A stretch of DNA of 64,000 nucleotides from the NCBI GenBank assembly GCA_003134815.1, contig PLCO01000009.1, positions 189,010 to 253,009 of the forward strand. The letters run 5' to 3'. The position numbers and the translations under genes are program-made. Of the stretch, positions 53,929 through 61,421 are shown piece after piece; position 1 is the first letter of the stretch; the number at the start of each line of letters is the position of its first letter. The stretch comes from Acidobacteriaceae bacterium (GTDB taxonomy: Bacteria > Acidobacteriota > Terriglobia > Terriglobales > Acidobacteriaceae). The notes under the pieces were generated by a model. The model ran no database searches. It had not been told where the DNA came from and was given only the letters and a program-made list of their open reading frames with translations.

Positions 53929-54870
53929 TTACTGCGCGACCGGGTGCACATACACTTGCTGCGGCGCGTCGAATTTTACCCGTAAGGCCAGCTTCAGCTT
54001 CATGCCCGCCATCTGAGGCTTGCCTCCCATCGGTGTCACGAAGTCCAGTTCGTACTGGTTTTCGAGACGCCGGCCAATGTCAGCGAGATAGGGTTCAAAG
54101 CTCACCGGATTTCCGTTTCCGAACCAATAGCTGTTGCCGCCTGTCGCATCGGTGAGTTCCGCCATGAGGCTCTGGCCGGAAAAGGATGCGTAGTTCGTAC
54201 GGTCGGCGAGGCCCGAGTTGCGCCAGTAGATGGAGTAGACGATGAGATGCGCGCGCACCGAATCTTCGATGGCCGCCTGCACGTACGGATCTTCCGGATC
54301 GTATCGCATGTTGTAATAGTCGACGCCGTCTGTCACCGCGACGACCTCGCGCCGCGCATGGGTGGCCGTCGAAGGCCAATGCTTAGCCAGATCGGAGAGG
54401 CAAAAGTACGGGCTCGCGCTTGCACCAGCCATCCCGCCGCCGAGAGGCAAATGCAGCTCGCGAGCGGCTGCGGCGCGATCGGTGCTCAAGGGACCGGCAA
54501 ACACGGCACGGCCGTTCTCCATGTATGCAACCGCGACCTTAACATTCGGCGGCAGGCCCTGGATGAACTTCGCCACGTCATTCATCTGCGATCCGAGGCT
54601 CTGGCGCGCGCCATCGTCAATCAGCACGACCATTTCAACTGTGCTTTGCGGGCCGCGCAGGGGCGTCCACCCGGTGACGGTCGAATCTTTTCCGTTCACC
54701 TTCAAGTGCAACGCGTCCTGGGGAATGCCGCCGGGGATTTCGCTTCCGGACAGAAACGTGACGACTGCCTTTCCCTGCTGATCGCTGCTATCTGCCGCAC
54801 GCGCGGGAATCGCCCCGAGCAATGATCCGGCTACTACGAAAGCTGCGAGTTGAAATCTGCGGATGCGCAT
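53929..54870 (-). CDS. Secreted VWA-domain protein
   Basis: A 313-residue exported protein with a signal peptide (MRIRRFQLAAFVVAGSLLGAIPARA). The rest resembles the von Willebrand A-like proteins that Acidobacteriota encode in many copies: VEMVVLIDDGARQSLGSQMNDVAKFI (a metal-site-like DxG motif rather than a full DxSxS), VKVAVAYMENGRAVF, REVVAVTDGVDYYN and AHLIVYSIYWRNSG. A full MIDAS is not evident, so metal binding is uncertain. The role is unknown. Its Shine-Dalgarno sequence lies in the loop of a perfect 6-bp hairpin immediately before the ATG. It is convergent with ggt, 21 bases apart. Confidence 0.78.
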   Translation of the reverse strand: MRIRRFQLAAFVVAGSLLGAIPARAADSSDQQGKAVVTFLSGSEIPGGIPQDALHLKVNGKDSTVTGWTPLRGPQSTVEMVVLIDDGARQSLGSQMNDVAKFIQGLPPNVKVAVAYMENGRAVFAGPLSTDRAAAARELHLPLGGGMAGASASPYFCLSDLAKHWPSTATHARREVVAVTDGVDYYNMRYDPEDPYVQAAIEDSVRAHLIVYSIYWRNSGLADRTNYASFSGQSLMAELTDATGGNSYWFGNGNPVSFEPYLADIGRRLENQYELDFVTPMGGKPQMAGMKLKLALRVKFDAPQQVYVHPVAQ

Positions 54871-54871
54871 A

Positions 54872-54888
54872 GGTTGCTCCTTGCAACC
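54872..54888 (-). promoter_or_regulatory. Hairpin presenting the Shine-Dalgarno sequence of the VWA gene
   Basis: In the mRNA, GGUUGC-AAGGA-GCAACC is a perfect 6-bp hairpin whose five-base loop is the AAGGA of the ribosome-binding site. The stem ends one base before the AUG at 54870. Such an arrangement can tune translation initiation. Confidence 0.6.
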
Positions 54889-55011
54889 GGTTTCAGGCGA
54901 GATGGTCCGCCCGATTCGTTCAACCCGGCCTTGAATGATTAGATGTGTCTTGAGCCTGGCGGGTCGCAGCGGCTATGTGCCGGTGGAGGGAAGAACGTCG
55001 AGGTAAGGATA

Positions 55012-55078
55012 GCGGATTCAGCGGTTTGCGGGAAATCGGCTGCATGTGCAGGCCGATGTGGTGGCGCTAGCGTATTGA
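55012..55078 (+). pseudogene. Probable vestige of a ggt 3' end
   Basis: Bases 55046-55078 translate in one frame as VQADVVALAY followed by TGA, against MRADAVALAY-stop at the end of ggt (53,907). In the last 24 coding bases 18 are identical, and the differences are mostly synonymous. Weaker similarity (gcggat...tttgcgg versus gcggat...tatgcgg) extends upstream to about 55,012. It is interpreted as the remains of a duplicated or earlier ggt tail. Confidence 0.45.
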
Positions 55079-55088
55079 CACAGGGCAA

Positions 55089-57065
55089 TTAATTGGAAGG
55101 TATCCAGATCTGCCCTTGCTGAGTGTTCGCTCCTTGTGCCGGGTCAGTGTAGAGCGATGAAGTTGGAACAACGTCGACGGGATTAAGCGGCCCGCGGGCC
55201 GCGGGGTCCAGCAGATCCAACACTCCGTGCAGGCTGCCGTAAGTGGCCGATCCGGTTTGCAGAGACGAGTTGGGCGGAAACCAGGAGAACTCCGCCAGAA
55301 TGAACCGGTTCGTGTCGGGCTGTGTCATCTGCTCCGCGGAGCCGGGATCTTTCACCTGGTTATACACGTTGGTGCCAAGCTCGTAAGCCATCGGAATTTG
55401 AATCGGCTCGGTTACCGGATTGGTCTTTGCGGATTTCGATTGATAGGAACCATGCATCAACGACTGCTGCGATATGACGACCTCATATCCACCGCATAGC
55501 GACTTCGGTCTCGGAATGGTCATCGCAAATTCATCCGCACTGGGCACGGTGAGGTTTGGGCCGCTCACTTTCGCCTTGGTGTAGGCCTTTACGCTCATCT
55601 CCTGAAAAACCTGATAACTGGCATCGTCTCCATTGACGACAAAGAAACCTACGGGCTGGCCACTTACGGCGATCTGATTCATGCGATCCGCGAAGCTGCC
55701 CTGGATCAACCCCGCTTGATTGAAGCCCGCATTGTAGAGCCCCTGAAAATCGTTGTATAACTGCTCGTTCGTAACTTCGCTCGTGTAACTTGTAAACGCA
55801 ATATTCGGGTGTGTGCCCGCCGGAAATTTGCCTACGGGGCAGTTCAGGTTTTGACTCGTGCTCGCTGGAGTCGCCGGCGGCGCCTGCGCGGGTGGTACGG
55901 GAGGCTCCTGCGCGATTACGGGCGGCGCAGGAGGCGCCTGCACAGGCGTACTCGGCGCGACCACGGGCACCTGGCCGAGGGCTTGCGCGCCACGGCCCTG
56001 CGAGTAGCCGATCATGCCTTCCATGAGGCTCATGAGGCTCGTGCCGGAGCCTTCGCCGGCCGGAGCGGTTTGCGGCTCGCCGTAGGCGGCGCGAACGAGA
56101 TGCGGGGCGGGATACGGGGCGAGTTGCGGGGCGAGATTCGGAAATGGGCCGGCATTGCGCGCGTTTGCAGTGGGCGACGGCATGATGCGAATCTGCATGA
56201 CGTTGTTGGTGGCCATGTTGCCGCCGGCGATGAGCAGCTTCATGTAGACCTGGCCCTTGACGCGCTCGGTCCAGGGGCCGGTTTCGGCTTTGACCGGCGT
56301 GTAGAGGCCGCTTTGCTGGCCCTGGAAGAGAGTCTGCTCACGGAGCTGATCGTTGGTGTTCTGCGAAGTGAGGATGGCTCGCTGGCGCTCGGCGGTGAGC
56401 GCGAGTTCGCCCGGCTTGCCGAGTTTGACAAGGATCGAGTCGAGCGGCGGAAGCTTGGCGGTTCTAGCGGCGTTGTTGTAAGTGATTTCGAGGTTCGCGA
56501 TAAAGTCGGCGGTGATTTCGCTTTTGTAGTCGGGAATTACCTGGTCGACGATGGCCTGATAGGTCTTTGGCATTTGCGCATACGTGAGGCCTGACTGGAT
56601 GGTCCAGGAAACGGCTTGCAGCGAATTCGGATTGATGTGATATTGCACCGTCCCGCGCCAGATGAGCGCGCCGATTGCGCCGGCGGCTTTGCCCTCGTAA
56701 GGACCGAGCACGTAAGCAACGCCTGCGCCCGGCTCGTGCACGGAATATTCGGAGCAGAAATCGAGCGTGTTGATGGTGTAGTCGCCGGGAGGCAGCGGCT
56801 GATTGAGTTCGTCGGCCGTGAGTTGCAGCGGCTGAGGGTTGAAAGGGCCGCCGGGAAGCGTTGCGACCGTGGGATAGACGTCGCTGGCATTCAGCGTGAG
56901 CGGGAGCTGATTGTTGAGTAGGGTGCTGATGGCTTGCTCGGCGAGTTTTTCTTTGGCTGCCTCTGCGAGCGCGGCGAATGGATTTTGCGCGGCGAGATGG
57001 AGCGCGGACGCGGCGAGAAGGGGAGCATACAAGGACAGCGCCAGAGCTGCCTGTCGAATCTTCAT
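55089..57065 (-). CDS. Hypothetical secreted protein, Pro/Ala-rich middle region
   Basis: A 658-residue exported protein of unknown family. The ATG at 57065 has GGAG eight bases upstream and opens a signal peptide (MKIRQAALALSLYAPLLAASALHLAAQ); the track start 13 codons earlier is rejected. The N-terminal third contains YTINTLDFCSEYSVHEPG, YVLGPYEGKAAGAIGALIWRG and a helical stretch (VKLGKPGELALTAERQRAIL). A Pro/Ala-rich segment around residues 370-405 acts as a linker. The C-terminal 200 residues include LNCPVGKFPAGTHPNIAF and NRFILAEFSWFPPNS. There are few cysteines and no transmembrane segment, so it is probably periplasmic or surface associated. No function can be assigned. It stands alone on the minus strand. 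Confidence 0.68.
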   Translation of the reverse strand: MKIRQAALALSLYAPLLAASALHLAAQNPFAALAEAAKEKLAEQAISTLLNNQLPLTLNASDVYPTVATLPGGPFNPQPLQLTADELNQPLPPGDYTINTLDFCSEYSVHEPGAGVAYVLGPYEGKAAGAIGALIWRGTVQYHINPNSLQAVSWTIQSGLTYAQMPKTYQAIVDQVIPDYKSEITADFIANLEITYNNAARTAKLPPLDSILVKLGKPGELALTAERQRAILTSQNTNDQLREQTLFQGQQSGLYTPVKAETGPWTERVKGQVYMKLLIAGGNMATNNVMQIRIMPSPTANARNAGPFPNLAPQLAPYPAPHLVRAAYGEPQTAPAGEGSGTSLMSLMEGMIGYSQGRGAQALGQVPVVAPSTPVQAPPAPPVIAQEPPVPPAQAPPATPASTSQNLNCPVGKFPAGTHPNIAFTSYTSEVTNEQLYNDFQGLYNAGFNQAGLIQGSFADRMNQIAVSGQPVGFFVVNGDDASYQVFQEMSVKAYTKAKVSGPNLTVPSADEFAMTIPRPKSLCGGYEVVISQQSLMHGSYQSKSAKTNPVTEPIQIPMAYELGTNVYNQVKDPGSAEQMTQPDTNRFILAEFSWFPPNSSLQTGSATYGSLHGVLDLLDPAARGPLNPVDVVPTSSLYTDPAQGANTQQGQIWIPSN

Positions 57066-57303
57066 TTGCATTTCTCCAAGAGGGCCGGGGCGGCGGCGTT
57101 GCAATTCAGTTTAGCCGACGAGCGAGCCGCTTTGGGGGGGCGCGGGCAGGAAGCTCGAGGATTTTGAGCGCGTTGTCTGACCCCGCAATTTCGACGGCCG
57201 TCGAGGCGAGGCTACGCAGGGTGAACATACTGGAATCGACAGGCGGAGTCAACGAAAAGACGATGGGGAAAAGTCGAAGGAGGAAAAGCCGCAGGCGAGA
57301 GGC

Positions 57304-58284
57304 TCAGTCAAGCCTAAAACTCACAACGACGGTGATATCGGTGACAACTGGTTCCGTTCCGCACATCGCCGGTTTGAATTTCCATTTCTTCAGGGATTGC
57401 AAAGCGGCATCGTTCATGGAATGAGTGGCACGGCCAACGAGTCGTAGGTCAGTCACCGATCCATCAGTGAGCACCGTCATCGCGACGGTTGAGTCGCCCA
57501 TCAATTTGTCGTTGCTTGCATCTCTCGGGTAAGCGGGGTCCGGAGTACTTACCGGGACAGCATGCTGTAAGTCGGCGCACTCGCGTCGCGCGATCGCCCC
57601 CTCGGGTGGTGTAAGCAGCGACTCGTCGAACGGGGCGGAAGTCATATTCACCACGTGGGCTGTGATGACCTTACTGCCATTCACAAGCAATTCGAGTGTG
57701 CGCGGGTATTGGTGCTTTCCAAAGTCGAAGTAGTCGGCGAACTGCTCCCTGTGCTGTTCGTCAGGGGGTTCCTTCCACTCATCGATCAGGATTTCATTGG
57801 ATGCCGGGCTGAGGCAGACGTCCCGCGAGCTTTCAACATAGCCCTTATGCTCAACCTCGATGCAGTTCATCTCGATACCGTGCTCGGTCCGATGCTTCTC
57901 TTTCTTCGCAACCAATTGCGAAGACTCAGCGCCATGGTCGAGCAGGCCGATGAGATTCCCGACGCGTAAGGGCGTGAAATCTATGTTGCGCAGAGTATAG
58001 TGCCAGTCGCCATTCTTCACTTCAATTTGCTGAAAATCCCCCATGACCACTTTGCGCCACCAGCGGTCCTTTGCCTCCCATTTAAACGTCAAGTGACCCT
58101 CGAGGGGGACTTCGATCTGTGCGACGAAATCGACATCGAGCTGGAAAGGGGTGGTCTGATCGTAGTAAAGATTCGCATGCTGTTCGGCGGCGGTCAACAA
58201 CTGCTGCAGCGCGGGGTCTTCGCTGCCTAACGCCGGCTCAAAACTGCACACGAAAAATGCGGCAACCAAAATAAGCTTCTTCAT
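57304..58284 (-). CDS. Secreted protein with a TonB C-terminal-like domain
   Basis: A 326-residue protein. The N-terminus is a cleavable signal (MKKLILVAAFFVCSFEPALGS) rather than the long membrane anchor of a TonB. Residues 25-220 form an unrecognised domain with AEQHANLYYDQTTPFQLDVDFV and HRTEHGIEMNCIEVEHKGYV. The last 85 residues read like a TonB C-terminal domain: VSTPDPAYPRDASNDKLMGDSTVAMTVLTDGSVTDLRLVGRATHSMNDAALQSLKKWKFKPA. In Acidobacteriota this module often occurs in periplasmic proteins with no transport role shown. It is unlikely to energise receptors on its own. It is 85 bases downstream of the HNH gene on the same strand. Confidence 0.8.
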   Translation of the reverse strand: MKKLILVAAFFVCSFEPALGSEDPALQQLLTAAEQHANLYYDQTTPFQLDVDFVAQIEVPLEGHLTFKWEAKDRWWRKVVMGDFQQIEVKNGDWHYTLRNIDFTPLRVGNLIGLLDHGAESSQLVAKKEKHRTEHGIEMNCIEVEHKGYVESSRDVCLSPASNEILIDEWKEPPDEQHREQFADYFDFGKHQYPRTLELLVNGSKVITAHVVNMTSAPFDESLLTPPEGAIARRECADLQHAVPVSTPDPAYPRDASNDKLMGDSTVAMTVLTDGSVTDLRLVGRATHSMNDAALQSLKKWKFKPAMCGTEPVVTDITVVVSFRLD

Positions 58285-58368
58285 TGTCGATGCTCAAAAT
58301 AGTATCGCTAAATCGATGCCGTCGCGCGATTATTTGAGAATCCGCAGTTTGCCAAGTGCTGATTATGA

Positions 58369-58989
58369 TTAATAAAACAGGTATTTGCGCCAGCGGTCGT
58401 CGCTGCGGCCCAGCATGCGCATGATCTGGCGGCTGGTGTGGAGCGAGAAGGGGCGCGGCTCGCGGAGCAGGATCATGTCGTCGATTTCGCTGAGCAGGCG
58501 ATTGCCTTTTTTGCGGTTGCACTCGTGGCAGCAGGCGACGAGATTCTCCCATGTGGAGCTGCCGCCGCGCGAGCGCGGGACAACGTGGTCAAGGGTGAGC
58601 TCGCTGGGCGGCATGGCCTCAGCGCAATACTGGCAGGTGTTGCGGTCGCGCAGGAGGATGTTCTTGCGAGAGAGGGCGCGGGTCTGGTGGGGGATGCGGC
58701 GGTACTCCAGCAGACGGATGACTGAAGGCATGGCGATGATGGCGCGCTGGGCGTGGAGCGAGAGGCCGTGCTCCTCCTCAGTGCGCGCGATGCCCTTGAG
58801 CACCAGCACGAGAGCGCGGCGTGCGCCGCAGATGTTAATCGGCTCATAAGAAGCATTGAGCACGAGAACCGGCATCTGCAGAATGTGCGTGTGGGCGTGC
58901 GGAGCGGGGTCGTGGTCGGCGGCTAACACGACGGCTTTGGCGATCGCTTTCTGCTTGCGCGCATGAATCATGGCTTTTCCCAACGACAT
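58369..58989 (-). CDS. HNH endonuclease family protein
   Basis: A 206-residue protein with a zinc-ribbon HNH nuclease domain. The motif order is [27 protein letters not shown], then [17 protein letters not shown], giving two CxxC pairs, the catalytic DHV histidine and the HECN segment. The N-terminal half begins [22 protein letters not shown], the usual start of this widespread HNH subfamily, whose function is mostly unknown. The start has a strong GGGGGGAAAGAG upstream. It follows comF by 15 bases on the same strand and may be cotranscribed with it. No restriction methylase is nearby, so a restriction role is not indicated. Confidence 0.9.
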   Translation of the reverse strand: MSLGKAMIHARKQKAIAKAVVLAADHDPAPHAHTHILQMPVLVLNASYEPINICGARRALVLVLKGIARTEEEHGLSLHAQRAIIAMPSVIRLLEYRRIPHQTRALSRKNILLRDRNTCQYCAEAMPPSELTLDHVVPRSRGGSSTWENLVACCHECNRKKGNRLLSEIDDMILLREPRPFSLHTSRQIMRMLGRSDDRWRKYLFY

Positions 58990-59004
58990 CTCTTTCCCCC
59001 CGGG

Positions 59005-59964
59005 CTAAAAAGATGGCTGTTTCCACTTAGACGTTGAATCCGACGATGATGCGTACGGGGCTGCGTGCGTGGCTGGGCCGGTGAGGATTTCGCCGTCCTC
59101 GTAAGTTTCCTCATCGATGTTTTCGTGGCCGTTCTCGTAGTCGGCCGAGTTGAAGTCGCGGCCAAATAAAGTTGATCGCTGCGCGCGCGCCAGCGTGGCT
59201 ACCCAGACCGAGGCAGCGCCGGCATTCATTAAAGTTTGCGCCGCGGCTCGCGCGGTTGCGCCGGTGGTGAGAATGTCATCGACGAGCAAAATGTTCTGCG
59301 CCTTTACCCTGGACAAGTCTGAGACGGAGAACGCACCGCGAACGTTGATGCGGCGGCCACGCGGCGTGAGGCCGGCCTGGCTATCGGTGGCGCGCAGACG
59401 CATGAGCGTGCTGGGAGCGAGCGAGAGCCGCCACTGCGGATGGGTGATGCGCAAAAATTGAATGGCTTCGACGGCAAGCGAGCGCGATTGATTGAATCCG
59501 CGCTGCGCGTATTTGGAGCGGTGCAGCGGGATGGGGATCACGAGCATCTCGGCGGGAGCTTCGCCGGCGAGTCGCGTGATTGCGCCGGCAAGCATGCGGC
59601 CCAGTTCGCGGGCTGCAAGGTGCAGGCGGTCGTATTTGAGCGCGTGAATGGCTTGCCGCATGCGGCCCTGATATACGCCATGCGAAACGGCGCGGACAAA
59701 GGCCGGCGGTACGAGGCGGCAAGGGCGGCAAAGTATTGAATCCGCGGGCTTTGCATACGCAGGGATGACGTCGCCGCAGCGGGAGCAGACGGGGCCGGAT
59801 TTGATGGGGAACTGCGACCAGCAGTCGGACCAGCACAGGGGGCAAATGGGGACAGAAGAAAGCTGCGGCAGGGCAGAGCCGCAAAGAGCACAGGAGGACG
59901 GGAGCAGGGCGCAACTTAAACTATCGATTGGACTTCGGAGCACGCGAACTGGACTTCGGAGCAC
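59005..59964 (-). CDS. ComF-family phosphoribosyltransferase-like protein
   Basis: A 319-residue protein with an N-terminal double zinc ribbon (CALCGSALPQLSSVPICPLCW; CSRCGDVIPAYAKPADSILCRPC) and a C-terminal phosphoribosyltransferase fold with the PRPP loop ILLVDDILTTGATARA. The middle has VSHGVYQGRMRQAIHALKYDR and PIPLHRSKYAQRGFNQS, both typical for ComF. In naturally competent bacteria ComF helps DNA uptake, but homologues are widespread and often of unknown role. The start is a GTG within a 21-bp duplication that encodes VLRSPV twice; the second GTG (59943) is an equally good start. The C-terminal 45 residues are an unconserved acidic tail. Confidence 0.88.
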   Translation of the reverse strand: MLRSPVRVLRSPIDSLSCALLPSSCALCGSALPQLSSVPICPLCWSDCWSQFPIKSGPVCSRCGDVIPAYAKPADSILCRPCRLVPPAFVRAVSHGVYQGRMRQAIHALKYDRLHLAARELGRMLAGAITRLAGEAPAEMLVIPIPLHRSKYAQRGFNQSRSLAVEAIQFLRITHPQWRLSLAPSTLMRLRATDSQAGLTPRGRRINVRGAFSVSDLSRVKAQNILLVDDILTTGATARAAAQTLMNAGAASVWVATLARAQRSTLFGRDFNSADYENGHENIDEETYEDGEILTGPATHAAPYASSSDSTSKWKQPSF

Positions 59965-59970
59965 CCGAAC
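59929..59970 (-). repeat. 21-bp tandem repeat x2 overlapping the comF start
   Basis: The plus strand reads tggacttcggagcacgcgaac then tggacttcggagcacccgaac, 20 of 21 bases identical. Each copy contains a possible GTG start in the same frame. A more distant partial copy (ggaacttcggacctgcgaa) lies about 30 bases further upstream. Confidence 0.8.
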
Positions 59971-60274
59971 TACGGCGCGCCAGCGTGTTGTCTGGGCCAG
60001 TGGAACTTCGGACCTGCGAATGGCGGAGTCTGTGTGGAAGACGCACCTCGCTTCGGGCCATTCCGGACCGATGCAGCCCGATGGGGAGAGTATAGCGCAG
60101 AGTTTAGTTGGAGTTCTATGGACGGAGGAGTGAGCCGTGGGATTGAGGCGCCCATGAGGAGCAGGTCAATGGCAGGCTGAGCGGTGATGGAAATTCGTGC
60201 GCGACACAAAATGAACCGGCGGCTTGCTCAGATGCGAGGAAGTCGCCGGCGGTAAGTAATGGGGGGGGCCGATG
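59971..60274. other. Intergenic region between comF and csbD
   Basis: About 300 bases with no supportable gene. It contains the distant partial copy of the comF repeat near 60,002-60,022 and a GGGGGG run before the CsbD stop codon. I see no promoter or terminator I would commit to. Confidence 0.5.
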
Positions 60275-60523
60275 CTACGCGTGGTGTGCGCGCTCGCGCT
60301 CGCTTTCGCGTTCACGCTCACGCTCCTGCTCTGTGTCGGTGTTTTTTGAGGCAGCATCGCGGGCCACGTCCTTTACTGTGCCCACGACCTTCTGTGTTTT
60401 GCCCTTGATCTGCTGCGCGGCACCTTCCACCTGAGCGTTCGTGTTGCCGGTCCACTCACCAACCTGGCGTTTCGCCCGTCCTGCAGCATCGTTGATTGCA
60501 CCTTTTACGCGGTCCTTATCCAT
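60275..60523 (-). CDS. CsbD-family stress-response protein
   Basis: A small hydrophilic protein of 82 residues. MDKDRVKGAINDAAGRAKRQVGEWTGN followed by KGKTQKVVGTVKDVARD is the CsbD pattern, a glycine/lysine-rich fold of helices that is induced by general or envelope stress in many bacteria. The C-terminal 20 residues are a low-complexity Glu/Arg run (ERERERESERERAHHA) that is not part of the family. The start has GGAGGTGG upstream and, before that, three copies of a 14-bp repeat. It is part of a small stress block with two membrane peptides and UspA. Its biochemical role is unknown. Confidence 0.9.
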   Translation of the reverse strand: MDKDRVKGAINDAAGRAKRQVGEWTGNTNAQVEGAAQQIKGKTQKVVGTVKDVARDAASKNTDTEQERERERESERERAHHA

Positions 60524-60545
60524 GATTCCACCTCCGTGGTTTTTT

Positions 60546-60587
60546 GCTTCGGTTTATTGGCTTCGGTTTATCGGCTTCCGTTTATTT
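60546..60587 (-). repeat. 14-bp tandem repeat x3 in the csbD leader
   Basis: The plus strand reads gcttcggtttattg, gcttcggtttatcg and gcttccgtttattt, three consecutive 14-base units. The array begins 22 bases from the csbD ATG, with the GGAGGTGG ribosome-binding site in between. Confidence 0.85.
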
Positions 60588-60667
60588 AGCGGGCCCCGTT
60601 GATGCCTCTTCTGACCCTTGGGGCGCGACAGGCGCAATCGAGTTCTGCGCCTGGTGGGGGATCGCGC

Positions 60668-60817
60668 CTAAACGGCCTTGCGTCCCGTGATGAGTTGGAT
60701 GACAAGCACTACGAGCGCGATCACGAGAAGGATGTGAATGAATCCGCCGAGGGTGTATGACGAAACAACGCCAAGCAACCAGAGCACGAGAAGAATGACA
60801 AAGATTGTCCAAAGCAT
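60668..60817 (-). CDS. lmo0937-family (DUF5670-like) small membrane protein
   Basis: A 49-residue membrane protein too short for the ORF track. It reads MLWTIFVILLVLWLLGVVSS, then YTLGGFIHILLVIALVVLVI and QLITGRKAV: two hydrophobic helices and a short basic tail. I recognise the MLWTIFVILLVLWLLG opening as the lmo0937 family of small inner-membrane proteins, common beside other stress genes. The start has a near-perfect AGGAGG Shine-Dalgarno sequence six bases upstream (AGGAGGTTAACA). It lies upstream of csbD on the same strand and is divergent from a second 49-residue membrane protein. No function is established for the family. Confidence 0.88.
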   Translation of the reverse strand: MLWTIFVILLVLWLLGVVSSYTLGGFIHILLVIALVVLVIQLITGRKAV

Positions 60818-61136
60818 TGTTAACCTCCTGAGGATTCTTCCTCAACCACTCCCGCTTTGACGCGTGTGTGTGCGCGGGGGTTGTTCGCGGCGCAATATAT
60901 TCGAGTTAGGTGCGCCAACCGCAAATGCAATGCGGCAGAAACGATGCAACCGGGACGCGATTGCACGCATCGGGATCCGTAACGGGGGGGCTGCATTTGA
61001 AACGTTTGATGGGAAAGTGAATCTCTTTTGCGGCTAAGGGATTTGGCGAGGCAGCCGCGAGTGTTGATCCGGCATCACAGAAGAGGGTTTATGCCAGCTC
61101 GCATTATGCGCTGCGGCTGCTCAAAAGGAGAACGAC
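60818..61136. other. Divergent intergenic region between two small membrane-protein genes
   Basis: About 320 bases between the lmo0937-like gene (minus) and the DUF3309-like gene (plus). It must carry both promoters. An alternating purine/pyrimidine run (gcgtgtgtgtgcgcg, near 60,860) is present. No clear sigma-70 hexamers or stress-sigma motif could be assigned with confidence. Confidence 0.45.
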
Positions 61137-61286
61137 ATGATCTTGCTGATCATTCTGATTGTGCTGATTCTTGGATTCGGTTATGGCGGCTATCGAGTGG
61201 GGCCTGGATGGGGCTACTATGGCGGGGGCGGCATCGGCCTGATCCTTACGATTGTGCTGATTTTGCTGTTGCTGAAGGTGATTTGA
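61137..61286 (+). CDS. DUF3309-like small membrane protein
   Basis: A 49-residue protein missing from the ORF track. It reads MILLIILIVLILGFGYGGYR, then VGPGWGYYGGGGIGLILTIV and LILLLLKVI. Two hydrophobic ends flank a Gly/Tyr-rich middle, the pattern of the DUF3309 family. AAAGGAG stands seven bases upstream of the ATG. It is likely an inner-membrane peptide of unknown function. It is convergent with the universal stress gene, with an inverted repeat between them. Confidence 0.87.
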   Translation: MILLIILIVLILGFGYGGYRVGPGWGYYGGGGIGLILTIVLILLLLKVI

Positions 61287-61327
61287 AAGGTGGTCTAGGG
61301 CGGGGGCGGCACGGCGCGGGATGACTA

Positions 61328-61363
61328 GAGCGTTCCCATTCGCGGAAGGGGGTGGGAACGCTC
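61328..61363. terminator. Inverted repeat between convergent genes (possible bidirectional terminator)
   Basis: GAGCGTTCCCA (61328-61338) and TGGGAACGCTC (61353-61363) form a perfect 11-bp stem with a 14-base loop. The convergent placement suits a shared terminator. No T-tract flanks it, so intrinsic termination is not certain. Confidence 0.5.
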
Positions 61364-61421
61364 GAGCGAATTCACGATTTGGGCTCGACTTGGGACTCGA
61401 CTTGAGCAAGCAGAAAGAAAA

